A DNA stretch of 23,723 bases. It comes from JAJFUV01 sp964561215. GTDB taxonomy: Bacteria > Acidobacteriota > Terriglobia > Bryobacterales > Bryobacteraceae. The DNA lies in NCBI GenBank assembly GCA_964561215.1, contig CAZLOS010000074.1, forward strand, positions 1 to 23,723, read 5' to 3'. The notes beneath the pieces are model-generated. The model worked only from the letters and a program-made list of their open reading frames with translations. It searched no databases and had not been told where the DNA came from. The translations under genes were made by a program, and so were the position numbers. Of this stretch, positions 7,755-15,697 are shown one piece after another; positions within the stretch are counted from its first letter, which is position 1; each line of letters starts with the position of its first letter.

Positions 7755-7760
7755 TATACT
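7755..7760 (+). promoter_or_regulatory. Candidate -10 element of the ceramidase-like/GH98-like operon
   Basis: TATACT matches the -10 consensus at five of six positions and ends 49 bases before the ATG at 7810. I could not find a convincing -35 at the right distance. Lying in the same divergent region as the minus-strand candidate, it would allow shared control of the two halves of module A. Confidence 0.32.
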
Positions 7761-7809
7761 GGCTGGGCGCTCAAGTTCGATGCCTCGAATTGAGATCGGA
7801 GTCTCCACG

Positions 7810-9216
7810 ATGAAGCGAATTGCCGTATTGATGGCGGCGGCCTGTTTGCCAGTCTGCGCCGCCGAATTGATGGTGGGTTGGGCACACGTGAGTATCACGC
7901 CGGACAAGCCAGTGCCGCTGGCCGGTCAGTTTCACACGCGCGTGTCGAAATCCGTACACGATCCGGTCACAGCCACGGCGCTGGCAATCACGAGCGGTTC
8001 CGAGCAGGGCGTGATGGTTTCGCTCGACGTGGTGGCGGTGGACCCGCGCCTGATGGAGTCCTTGCGCGCGCGGCTCAAGACCACGCTGCCGGAGTTCGAT
8101 CCCGGCAAGCTGATCCTGAATGCCACCCATACGCACACCGCGCCCGAAATGCGCGAAGGTAACTACCAGATTCCCGACGGTGTCCTGAAGCCTTCCGAAT
8201 TCGTCGAGTTCTTGACGGACAGGGTGGGCGGCGCGGTGGTCGAAGCATGGAAGGCGCGTCGTCCGGCCGGGATCAGTTGGGCGTTGGGGCACGCGGTGGT
8301 CGGCTACAATCGCCGCTCGGTTATGAGCGACGGCAAGGCTACCATGTACGCCAAGCTTGACCGGCCCGAGTTTTTGGGCTTTGAGGGGTACGAAGACCAC
8401 GCCTTAGAACTCCTGTTCTTCTGGACGCCGGAACGTAAGCTGACCGGCATTGGGGTGAACCTTGCCTGCCCCTCACAGGTTGTGGAGGGACAATACTACA
8501 TCTCGGCGGACTTCTGGGACGACGCGAGAAAGCAATTGCGCGCCCGTTACGGCAGCGACCTGTTCGTGTTTCCCATGGTGAGCGCCGCCGGCGACCAGTC
8601 GCCGCACGTGCAACTCCGCAAGGGAGCCGAAGCCAGAATGCGGCAGAGGTTGAATATCTCCGAAACGGCGCAGATCGCTCGCCGCATTTCGCTCGCCGTG
8701 GAAGAAGTCTATCCGGCCGCCGCAGCGGACATTCACACTGAAGCGCCCTTCGTGCATCGCACCGAGGATCTCCGGCTGCCGGTGCGCAAAGTGACGGCAG
8801 CGGAGATGGAATCGGCCAAAGCCGAGTACGCACGGCTGGAAAAGATTCCGCCGACTCAAGCGAGCCGCTTCGTGTTAATGAATCGCGCTCGCAAGGTGAT
8901 GGAGCGCTACCGCACCCAGGACAGCGCCCCGGAAATGCCCATGGAATTGCACGTGATCCGGTTGGGAGACGTCGCCCTGGCCACTAATCCCTTCGAGCTG
9001 TTTCTCGATTACGGTGTCCGCATGAAAGCGCGCAGCCGCGCCGAGCAGACATTCCTTGTACAACTGGCTTGCGGAACCTCGGGCTATTTGCCGACGGCTA
9101 AAGCTGTGGCCGCGGGAGGCTACGGGGCGGAGGTGGCGAGCAACCAGGTCGGGCCCGAAGGCGGCCAGATGCTGGTGGACCGTACCGTGGCGGTCATCAA
9201 CTCCTTGTTCGAGTGA
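7810..9216 (+). CDS. Secreted neutral/alkaline ceramidase-like protein, divergent subfamily
   Basis: This 468-residue protein has a Sec signal peptide (MKRIAVLMAAACLPVCAAE) and the N-terminal core of the neutral/alkaline non-lysosomal ceramidase family. NATHTHTAP (104-112) matches the zinc-binding HxH motif, and SAAGDQSPH (258-266) matches the GDxSP motif whose Ser is the nucleophile in Pseudomonas ceramidase. The stretch where other members carry another zinc-binding His reads ACPSQVVEG (219-227), so that ligand seems lost. Ceramidases hydrolyse the amide of ceramide; many environmental homologues are uncharacterised and may act on other amides or esters. The start at 7810 has the signal peptide and GGAG at 7798-7801; the open frame to 7663 reads as non-coding. 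It is followed 16 bases later by the GH98-like gene, so the two are co-transcribed. Confidence 0.85.
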   Translation: MKRIAVLMAAACLPVCAAELMVGWAHVSITPDKPVPLAGQFHTRVSKSVHDPVTATALAITSGSEQGVMVSLDVVAVDPRLMESLRARLKTTLPEFDPGKLILNATHTHTAPEMREGNYQIPDGVLKPSEFVEFLTDRVGGAVVEAWKARRPAGISWALGHAVVGYNRRSVMSDGKATMYAKLDRPEFLGFEGYEDHALELLFFWTPERKLTGIGVNLACPSQVVEGQYYISADFWDDARKQLRARYGSDLFVFPMVSAAGDQSPHVQLRKGAEARMRQRLNISETAQIARRISLAVEEVYPAAAADIHTEAPFVHRTEDLRLPVRKVTAAEMESAKAEYARLEKIPPTQASRFVLMNRARKVMERYRTQDSAPEMPMELHVIRLGDVALATNPFELFLDYGVRMKARSRAEQTFLVQLACGTSGYLPTAKAVAAGGYGAEVASNQVGPEGGQMLVDRTVAVINSLFE

Positions 9217-9232
9217 GCGACGGGAGGTGCCA

Positions 9233-11014
9233 ATGACGTCAAGTAACCTTGGTCTGAGCCGGCGCTGCTTCCTGGGCTTGGCTGGGGCAGCGGGGCTGGC
9301 CGCCGCGAAGATCAAGCCGCTGCGACGTACCATTTCGGCCACGAACCCTCTCTTCGTGCTGGAAGGCGGCACTTCGATGTGGAACCTGCTGCCGGAGCCT
9401 TTCCGGAGGTACTGCGCCATGATGATCGCGGCGGGCTCCGGCAACAGCGCGGATGGTTCCAAGCTATCGCTGTTCCGCGAACTGGAGAAACTCCGCGCGG
9501 CTGGCATCCCGGTCTTCATCTCCGTGCAGGGGGACGAGGCCGACGTCATCCCCACGCGGATCGACACGATCGCCGAAGCCTTAAAGGAGTTCCCGAACCT
9601 GATCGGATGCCGCGCGGCCGAGTTGAGCTGCGGCCCGGGCTTCACGGGTACCGAGCGGCGCAACATCATCGATTTGATCGACGTGTGCGGCGAGCACCGT
9701 GCGCTGCTCAACTGGCAGGACATGGGCTTCCCCTACCAGCGCGATCACATTTTCACGGAGGCCGGCCGCGACCGCGAGCTTTTCGATGCGCTTTCGAGGA
9801 ACGGCGATTCGGTTATCCTGACGGAGAAAAACAACGGTTGGGGCAAGTACTACCAGACCCGCTCCCTGGTGCTGGGAATGTGGGCATCCGGCATCGTGGC
9901 CAACTGGGGATTCAACGCCGAGGACTGGTGGTGGTTCGAGCAGGGCTACGGTGAGCGCTTTCTGCCGAGCAAGGGCCGGAGGGCCTACGCGAGGCGGCAC
10001 GGAGCCGGCGTCGAGGTGACAGGAGGATGGGAGTTCGCGAGCGCCCTGTCGTGCCCCGATATCTTCTATGGACAGAACGTGCTCTGTGCCATCGCCGGTG
10101 GAGCCACGGTTTACAGTTTCGAGTCAGGACACGCCTATGGGCATCAGAATCAGAATGGCGTGTACCAGTTGTCGCCGGCCTGGAAGAATGTCATCTACCC
10201 CTTGCTCAAGGCCATCGTGGATTACAAGCTCATCCCGACGCGCGAGCAGGTGGTGGCACGGATGAAGGTGGCCTATCAGGATCCCGGGGAGGTGGGGACG
10301 GAACTGGATGCGTCAGGTGAAGCTCTATACCGGCCGCTGTATGGGGCCCTTAAGCCGGACGACAGAATCATCGCGGACAAGTTGTCATCCGAACTCCTGA
10401 TGCGGACGGGCCGGTATTACTATCTGCCGGTGCTTCCGAGGCTGTCCCCGCAACAGGCGCGTGCCCGTTTTGCAAACATCATCGGGCCGCGTCAGTTCCC
10501 GAGCGCGGAGGCGCAACGCGAATACTTCGACAAGCTATACCCGGCAGAATCGTACGGCGGCGCCCTCGTGCTCCACATCAACAACACCTGGTTCGTCACT
10601 AATCCGCACGAGAACCAGGACATCGCCGAGGATTTCCGCTTTCGTCTCCAGGCCGGCAGCCTGCCGGTCGAACTGGCGGGCCGTCTGGAGCCACACTATC
10701 TGCTTTTCGTCAGGGAAGGGAAGCGCAAGCTGTTCATCGAAGCCAACAACTACCTGGTGAAGACCCACATCTGGGACGAGCCGCGGCCGGCGAGGTTCGA
10801 CATCGAAGCCTACCTGCGGAAGTACGTGTCCAGCCCGGACGACAAGGAGATGCGAACCACCACGCTGCAGGTTACAGTGCCGGGGAAGGAGAGACCCTCG
10901 CTTACTCACACGACGCGGCACGGAAGCGTCGCATCCACGTGGCACGCCGAATCCAAAAAGATGGAAATCAGGCTCGACCACAACGGCCCGGTGAGTTTGG
11001 TTGTGAGCCTATAG
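9233..11014 (+). CDS. Tat-exported GH98-like glycoside hydrolase (tentative)
   Basis: The 593-residue protein starts at 9233 with GGGAGG (9222-9227) as ribosome binding site, and carries a Tat leader (LSRRCFLGLAG, residues 8-18). The body resembles glycoside hydrolase family 98 in its order of blocks: NPLFVLEGGTSMWN near residue 38, GIPVFISVQGDEAD near 91, PNLIGCRAAELSCG near 121, NAEDWWWFEQGYGE near 228, a YSFESGHAYGHQN block near 294, then a C-terminal part with GRYYYLPVLPRL and INNTWFVTNPHENQD. Glu130, Glu230/Asp231 and Glu267 are candidate acidic catalytic residues, by eye only. GH98 members include endo-beta-galactosidases on blood-group glycans and some endo-xylanases. The GH98 assignment comes from recalled pattern similarity, so the fold class is more secure than the substrate. 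It is second in an operon with the ceramidase-like gene and convergent with the gene at 11033. Confidence 0.6.
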   Translation: MTSSNLGLSRRCFLGLAGAAGLAAAKIKPLRRTISATNPLFVLEGGTSMWNLLPEPFRRYCAMMIAAGSGNSADGSKLSLFRELEKLRAAGIPVFISVQGDEADVIPTRIDTIAEALKEFPNLIGCRAAELSCGPGFTGTERRNIIDLIDVCGEHRALLNWQDMGFPYQRDHIFTEAGRDRELFDALSRNGDSVILTEKNNGWGKYYQTRSLVLGMWASGIVANWGFNAEDWWWFEQGYGERFLPSKGRRAYARRHGAGVEVTGGWEFASALSCPDIFYGQNVLCAIAGGATVYSFESGHAYGHQNQNGVYQLSPAWKNVIYPLLKAIVDYKLIPTREQVVARMKVAYQDPGEVGTELDASGEALYRPLYGALKPDDRIIADKLSSELLMRTGRYYYLPVLPRLSPQQARARFANIIGPRQFPSAEAQREYFDKLYPAESYGGALVLHINNTWFVTNPHENQDIAEDFRFRLQAGSLPVELAGRLEPHYLLFVREGKRKLFIEANNYLVKTHIWDEPRPARFDIEAYLRKYVSSPDDKEMRTTTLQVTVPGKERPSLTHTTRHGSVASTWHAESKKMEIRLDHNGPVSLVVSL

Positions 11015-11032
11015 CGTGATTCGTTGGAGGAG

Positions 11033-11917
11033 CTAGACAGCTTCCATCTCCGCGGCGAATGCTTTCATCCGCGCCAGGCGAGCGCGGTAAGCGCTGTATA
11101 GAGCATCCGAGGTCTCCCGCAGCGTCCGCTGAGAGTTCGTGTAGATGTTCTGCTTCACCGCTGAATCCACCTGTTCGATCCATTCCCTATCGAGCGATGC
11201 GCCGCCGGTGAGAGCGCCGGAAATCCCTCCCGCCGCCGACGCGCAGCAATCCGTGTCGCGGCCCATATTTACAGCAGCGATGACGGCGTCGCGCGTCACT
11301 ATCCTTGTCATACGGAAGATGGCGAGCGCTTTACTCACCACCTCGTTGGCGAAGCTGTTCGCGTAAGGAATACCCTTGCTCCCATAGAACTCGTCGAACT
11401 TGACGCGAAGCTCACGGAAGCTGCCACAACTGCCGGCGGTCTTCAGTGCGCGATCGAGTTCTTTGAGGATGCCCAGCGGCTTAGCGTGCGGCCCGGCCGG
11501 CTTGTCGCAGTTGTCGAAGATCGCGCCGATTACGCTATCGACGGTCGCGCGGGGGCGGGTGCCGGCGGCGATCGCCACGGCGGTCACCTCGGCCCAACGG
11601 ATGGCACGGGATCCGGCCACGTGGTAGAGTTGTCCCACCTCGCGTACATCCTGGATCGCTCCGGCGATGTCCCCTGCGTTGATTAGCGGAACGGGATGGC
11701 AGCTCCGCGCCAGCGTAATGAGCCCCGAGTAATCGCAATACTTGCCGATGTCGGAGGCTGGAATGTGCGTCTTCGAAATGGCTAGGAGTTGGGCTTCGAA
11801 GGGCTCCGAGACCATGCCGAAGAATTTCTCTCGCAGCGGCGCTGGCGCGTCCCCGGCCTGTGCTCCAGTACTCACCGCCGCAACCATCCCACTTTGAAAG
11901 ATCGTTCGTCTGGTCAT
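11033..11917 (-). CDS. Exported ADP-ribosylglycohydrolase-fold protein, N-terminally short
   Basis: The C-terminal half matches ADP-ribosylglycohydrolases: ANEVVSKALAIFR (190-202), then NMGRDTDCCASAAGGISGAL (217-236), the GxDTD metal-binding signature with Asp221 and Asp223. The family's N-terminal half, with its DD(T/D) metal-binding motif, is missing: a twin-arginine-like leader (MTRRTIFQSGMVAAV) passes within about 35 residues into mid-domain sequence. The whole protein is 294 residues. ADP-ribosyl substrates are not expected in the periplasm, so it may act on another glycoside, serve as a non-catalytic remnant, or work with a partner. The next gene upstream ends only 39 bases away, so no missing half lies there. 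It is probably the last gene of the module B transcript. No strong Shine-Dalgarno sequence is visible. Confidence 0.68.
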   Translation of the reverse strand: MTRRTIFQSGMVAAVSTGAQAGDAPAPLREKFFGMVSEPFEAQLLAISKTHIPASDIGKYCDYSGLITLARSCHPVPLINAGDIAGAIQDVREVGQLYHVAGSRAIRWAEVTAVAIAAGTRPRATVDSVIGAIFDNCDKPAGPHAKPLGILKELDRALKTAGSCGSFRELRVKFDEFYGSKGIPYANSFANEVVSKALAIFRMTRIVTRDAVIAAVNMGRDTDCCASAAGGISGALTGGASLDREWIEQVDSAVKQNIYTNSQRTLRETSDALYSAYRARLARMKAFAAEMEAV

Positions 11918-11956
11918 CGGTTCGAGCCCTCACTCAAGATGATAATCGTAGCGGGG

Positions 11957-12871
11957 CTAAAGGTGCGCCTGGAGGAACGCCAGCGCCTCGCGACGCATGG
12001 CGGGCGTCTCGATGTGTCCGACGTTATACCGCAGCATCTTCCAATTCTCAGGGTGGCCCATCACGGCGTAGGCCTGTTTTAGCTCCGCGTCGATGCGGTC
12101 CAGCCCGGCCGGAGGCGTCAGCTTATCGCGATTTCCCTCCAGCCCCAGGTGCGGACGCGGCGCTATGAGCGAGTTGATCTGGGCGGTGGTGAAGTGCCTG
12201 ACGAGGCCGGGCACGAAGTAGTAGACGCCGTGGCCGGCCAGCAACCCCGCGTCGCGGATGGCCTGGTAATCGGTAAGGCAGCAGATGTCCACGCAGGCTT
12301 TGATACGTGGTTCGAGGGCAGCCACCCACCAGGCCATCGTACTGCCCATCGACATGCCCAGGGTCCCGATGCGATCCGCGTCAACCTCGGGGCGGGACCG
12401 TAAGTAATCGAATCCCCGCAGCGAATCGAACACCATCATGCCCCACATCACGCGGCCCTGCCAGAGCATGTCCTTGAAGATGTCCAACTCGGTGCGCGTG
12501 GAACGTTCGCCGAACGCCCACATGTCCAGGCACAGCGCGCAATAGCCAAGCCGGGCGAGCGCTTCCGCGTAGGACGGCATCCGCATAGCGGGCTTCGCCA
12601 GCAGCAATTCATCCTTGCCAAGCTTGTACTTGCCGCCGTGGTAATGGTTGTAAAGAATAGCGGGAGCCGGCGCGCGCAGGCCCGGCGGTTTGGCGAAATA
12701 CGCCGGGACCGGCTCGATGCCGTTCACATCGAGCACCAGTTTCTCGATCGTGAACGTACCGCGGTCCTCAATAGAAACAGTTTCGGCCGAAATGGGTCGC
12801 TCGCGCGAAGGCAACTCTCCCAACAGGCTATGCAATTCCGCGCGGCGCTCGTTCTGTTCTTCCTGTGTCAT
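11957..12871 (-). CDS. Alpha/beta hydrolase, dienelactone hydrolase/acetyl-xylan-esterase-like
   Basis: From ATG 12871 the protein has 304 residues and no signal peptide, so it should be cytoplasmic. The catalytic triad is readable: GMSMG at 172-176 with Ser174 as nucleophile, Asp249 in GNRDKLTPP, and His286 in NVGHIETP. HYHGG at 77-81 fits the oxyanion-hole segment. Such proteins cleave acetyl or other ester groups from sugars, which fits the surrounding sugar-processing genes. I chose this start because the upstream gene stops at 12877 and AGGAG (minus strand, 12874-12878) precedes the ATG, although the 2-base spacer is short. The longer open frame to 13219 reads as Arg-rich antisense-like sequence over the upstream gene. 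The 5-base gap to that gene indicates one operon. Confidence 0.85.
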   Translation of the reverse strand: MTQEEQNERRAELHSLLGELPSRERPISAETVSIEDRGTFTIEKLVLDVNGIEPVPAYFAKPPGLRAPAPAILYNHYHGGKYKLGKDELLLAKPAMRMPSYAEALARLGYCALCLDMWAFGERSTRTELDIFKDMLWQGRVMWGMMVFDSLRGFDYLRSRPEVDADRIGTLGMSMGSTMAWWVAALEPRIKACVDICCLTDYQAIRDAGLLAGHGVYYFVPGLVRHFTTAQINSLIAPRPHLGLEGNRDKLTPPAGLDRIDAELKQAYAVMGHPENWKMLRYNVGHIETPAMRREALAFLQAHL

Positions 12872-12876
12872 CGCTC

Positions 12877-14790
12877 CTACCTGGCCCACACGGCGATGTC
12901 GTCGAGTTTGCCTTCGAAGCTGGCCTCCGCCGTGTTGCATCCGCCGTACCAGAGGCGGCGCGATGCCGGCGCGAGTCCAACTTCGCCGCGCAGTACAGGT
13001 TCGTCGTTCAGCAGTATCGTGGCGGTATTCTTCGTCCTGTTCAGTTTCAGGTGATACCACTGGCACAGCACAAGCGGGACCTCCCCGCGCAAGGTGCGGC
13101 CGCCGTTTTCGAAGATCAGGCGGCCCTCGCCGTCGAGGGCGAGCCGGTCGCCTTCGCCTCGCGAAAACAGGTAGCCCGTCACGGGCCGCATGCCGGTGGG
13201 CATGCCGTTCCAAAACCAAAACTCGACGGTGTAGCGGTCGCCGGAAAGCGGGAGATCAGCCCGCATTCGTCCTCCGGCGAAATGGATGGCGCGGCCCCGC
13301 GGCGTGTGGCCGTCCAAGTAGAGAGCCACGCTACCTTCGGCTTCTGCGGCGTAGCCATTCCGGGAAGCGTCGCGCAGCCGGGTACCCTCCATGTCGTCCA
13401 TGGGCCAGTAGGCAAGCGGTTTCGATCGAAGCACTGCCTGGGCGGTTTCGAGCAAAGGTTCGTGGGCCGTCCTGCGCCTCGTACCGCGCAACCTCTCCAG
13501 CATCCCCAAGAGTTGTTCGGCCATGAGGGGTTCCGCATTCGGCTCCAGGGCCGCGGTTCGCGCGGGCCAAGTCGTGTAACCGCCCAGCGCGTGCTGTTCC
13601 GGCGGCGGAATGTAGCCTTCAGCGCCATTGGCCAGTTCGACGTTGAAGGTGTGCGAAAACGGGCTCCTGGACTTGATCTTGAGCCCCGTGATGGCAAAGA
13701 CCTCGGCGGGGAAAACGGCAATGCCCAGATCCCCGATGCGCAGCGCCTGCAGTTTGAGCTTCCGCGAAGGTTCGTCGTGGAGTATGATCTGTTCGCGGGC
13801 GTAGACCTGCTCCGTGGTCCGGGGTGGGGCTTCGCCAAGCCGGGCGAGAATGTCGCGCGCCCATTTGAGGCGCGCCTGGTCCGGCGCGCGGCGGGAAAGT
13901 TCGACTTCGGTTTCCAGCATCCCCAACAAAGCGGTGCCCTGGTAACGAACTCCGCGCAGCGCCTGCCGCGTGATGGCGGCCATCTCTTCTGCGTATTTGG
14001 ATGGATTTGCGGTTTGCTTCGGGCGGCTGTAGTCCATCCAGTGCTGATCTCCGGCGGTGCCCTGCGACATGATGGCGACACCCGCCTCCGGTGTCAATAG
14101 CTCCGAGAAATCGCCGAAGTAATCCGGAGCCACCGCGCCGCCGCGCTCGCCGACGTAGTGCATCGAGTAATTGGCCAGCAGTGCGATGGGGCGCCCGTTG
14201 CGCGCACGAAACGCAACCAGCGAAAGCTCCGGATCACTCGGGCCTGCCGGTCCAATGAAATCCGGGTTCCGAAAGCCCGGGTGCATGTGCGCGCGTACGG
14301 TGAGGCCGCCGAAGGGGTCTTTGCGCATCTTGTCCGGACGCAAGATCCAACGCCGGCAATGGGTGTGATCCGGTACGTCGACAGATGTCCACCCGACTTC
14401 CGCGGGAGCGAGATTCCGCGCCGCGCCCGCGATGGCCTGAGCAACGGACGCCTCCATCATTGCGACATATTCGGGAACCGGATCCGTGCCCAGCGCTCCC
14501 ATCGCCGGCGGCGCCGAGTGCGTGTGCGTGGCGGAGATCATCATGCGCTCAGGCGCTATGCCGGTGGTGCGGGACGCGGCCAGTTTGGTCCGGTCCAGCA
14601 GTTCCCGCGGCATCATGAGCGTGTCCGCCACGGCGATGGCAAGGCGCGTCGAGCCATCGTCCAATACGATGGCCCGCACACACAGCCTGCCTCGAACCTT
14701 TGTCGGATAGGCGGGGAAGAAGTTGCCGCTGATCGCGATAGGCAGGGCCTTCGGCGTGATGTCCACTTCCGCGGCGCCAGCGCGGAACAC
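12877..14790 (-). CDS. Neutral ceramidase-like protein with C-terminal LamG-like domain; signal peptide cut off by an in-frame stop
   Basis: From GTG 14790 the frame encodes 637 residues. Residues 1 to about 440 are a neutral/alkaline ceramidase-like domain: AGAAEVDITP at the start, SATHTHSAPP with the HxH pair (His89, His91), a conserved NYSMHYVGE block that keeps the zinc His position lost in the paralogue at 7810, and QGTAGDQHWMDY, in which the GDxSP Ser is replaced by His. Residues about 455-637 form a concanavalin/LamG-like sandwich (LAYWPMDD, YTVEFWFWNG, WYHLKLNR, KLDDIAVWAR), probably for glycan binding. The GTG has no Shine-Dalgarno sequence. In the same frame an ATG at 14856 begins a good signal peptide that is interrupted by TGA at 14803-14805. 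The body carries no other stop, so the lesion is recent, a sequencing error, or bypassed by reinitiation. Confidence 0.78.
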   Translation of the reverse strand: MFRAGAAEVDITPKALPIAISGNFFPAYPTKVRGRLCVRAIVLDDGSTRLAIAVADTLMMPRELLDRTKLAASRTTGIAPERMMISATHTHSAPPAMGALGTDPVPEYVAMMEASVAQAIAGAARNLAPAEVGWTSVDVPDHTHCRRWILRPDKMRKDPFGGLTVRAHMHPGFRNPDFIGPAGPSDPELSLVAFRARNGRPIALLANYSMHYVGERGGAVAPDYFGDFSELLTPEAGVAIMSQGTAGDQHWMDYSRPKQTANPSKYAEEMAAITRQALRGVRYQGTALLGMLETEVELSRRAPDQARLKWARDILARLGEAPPRTTEQVYAREQIILHDEPSRKLKLQALRIGDLGIAVFPAEVFAITGLKIKSRSPFSHTFNVELANGAEGYIPPPEQHALGGYTTWPARTAALEPNAEPLMAEQLLGMLERLRGTRRRTAHEPLLETAQAVLRSKPLAYWPMDDMEGTRLRDASRNGYAAEAEGSVALYLDGHTPRGRAIHFAGGRMRADLPLSGDRYTVEFWFWNGMPTGMRPVTGYLFSRGEGDRLALDGEGRLIFENGGRTLRGEVPLVLCQWYHLKLNRTKNTATILLNDEPVLRGEVGLAPASRRLWYGGCNTAEASFEGKLDDIAVWAR

Positions 14791-14802
14791 CCGGGGCGCC
14801 GC

Positions 14803-14856
14803 TCACGCGCCGCGCAAGGCGAGCAGCGCCGCCAGAAACACTACGAAGAATCTCAT
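14803..14856 (-). other. Orphaned signal peptide reading frame ending in in-frame TGA
   Basis: ATG at 14856 is preceded at 8 bases by GAGG (minus strand, 14865-14868), which overlaps the stop codon of the upstream isomerase gene. It encodes MRFFVVFLAALLALRGA and then TGA. The frame continues without a shift as AAPRVFRAGAAEVDITP into the ceramidase-like protein. The hydrophobic core and the Ala-rich cleavage region fit a Sec signal peptide, so this is very probably the original gene start. A 17-codon leader with reinitiation at the GTG 12 bases further on is possible but would give a cytoplasmic product. Confidence 0.8.
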
Positions 14857-14866
14857 GGCGTGCGCC

Positions 14867-15697
14867 TCAAGCGGCGGCGATGATCTTCTTCAAGTGCGCC
14901 AGACTACGTTCGCCCTGTTCCGGGGTTCCGCACTCCACCGACAACACGCCGCTAAAGCCGTGCTTCGAGATGATGTGCACTACGCGCGCCCAATCCACCA
15001 CGCCGTCGCCGCACGCGCAGCCGACCGGCGTGCCGGTGACCTTGCCGCGCTCGGCGTCGGAGTGCTCCACGGAGATGTCCTTGGCGTGCATGTGCACCAG
15101 GCGCGGCCCGATCCGCTCCAGCGCCTCGTAGATGTCCTCGCCCGCCAGGTATGCATTGCCCGTGTCGTAGTTCACACGCAGCAGGGGATGATGTACCAGC
15201 GTGGCGATCTTCATCAAACCGTCGGTGGTTTTCGAGATCGCCTGGTGCGGTTCGATGCCGATCGAAATGTTGTAGCGCTCCGCCACGCGCAGCACGCTCT
15301 TGAGCGTGTAGCGCATCACGGTCCAGATCTCGTCGTCGGCGATCCAGCTTGGGCGGTAGCTCTCGTCGGTGTTCACCACGGGCGCTTTCAGAACATACGC
15401 GAACTGGATGGCGCGCTGCAGGTACATGACGCTCACTTCGGGCCGCATCAACGGGCAGTGCGCGCTGACGGCCGAGGCTTCCACGCCGTTCTGGTCCAGG
15501 ATGTCCTTGATGAAGTGCGGGTCCTCTTCCATGGAAACGGAATGATAGTAGCCCGCCTCGCTCATCAACTCGCGGCCGGTGTGCAGCATCGGCTCGACGA
15601 ACTTGTAACCCATCCGGGCAGCCCACTCGACGCCAACAGGGAAGGGCTTCTCGGACTTGCGCACGAATTCCAGATTCAATCCGGGTGCGATGCTCAT
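14867..15697 (-). CDS. Cytoplasmic sugar phosphate isomerase/epimerase-like TIM-barrel protein
   Basis: The 276-residue protein is an AP-endonuclease-2/xylose-isomerase-like TIM barrel. Candidate metal ligands appear in the expected order: IGIEPHQ (Glu149), VNYDTGN (Asp178), HMHAKD (His204, Asp207), CGDGVVDW and VECG (Glu255). Unlike the paralogue at 5164-6075 it has no export leader, so it should act in the cytoplasm. I place the start at ATG 15697: it forms an ATGA overlap with the stop of the upstream oxidoreductase gene and has AAGGAG eight bases upstream, whereas the longer frame would need a GTG at 15718 inside that gene. The coupling with a Gfo/Idh/MocA gene repeats the arrangement in module A and suggests consecutive steps on an oxidised sugar or inositol. 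The substrate is not readable. Confidence 0.87.
   Translation of the reverse strand: MSIAPGLNLEFVRKSEKPFPVGVEWAARMGYKFVEPMLHTGRELMSEAGYYHSVSMEEDPHFIKDILDQNGVEASAVSAHCPLMRPEVSVMYLQRAIQFAYVLKAPVVNTDESYRPSWIADDEIWTVMRYTLKSVLRVAERYNISIGIEPHQAISKTTDGLMKIATLVHHPLLRVNYDTGNAYLAGEDIYEALERIGPRLVHMHAKDISVEHSDAERGKVTGTPVGCACGDGVVDWARVVHIISKHGFSGVLSVECGTPEQGERSLAHLKKIIAAA

Noticed and set aside
7663..7809. N-terminal extension of the ceramidase-like protein from an ATG at 7663
   Set aside because: The added residues have no family similarity, they cover the likely promoter, and the downstream ATG 7810 begins a proper signal peptide with a ribosome binding site.
12872..13219. N-terminal extension of the alpha/beta hydrolase
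   Set aside because: Arg-rich sequence overlapping the LamG-coding region in another frame; the shorter start fits the operon spacing.
12865..14100. A 411-codon plus-strand frame over the ceramidase-LamG gene
   Set aside because: No motif or ribosome binding site; composition typical of an antisense shadow of a GC-rich gene.
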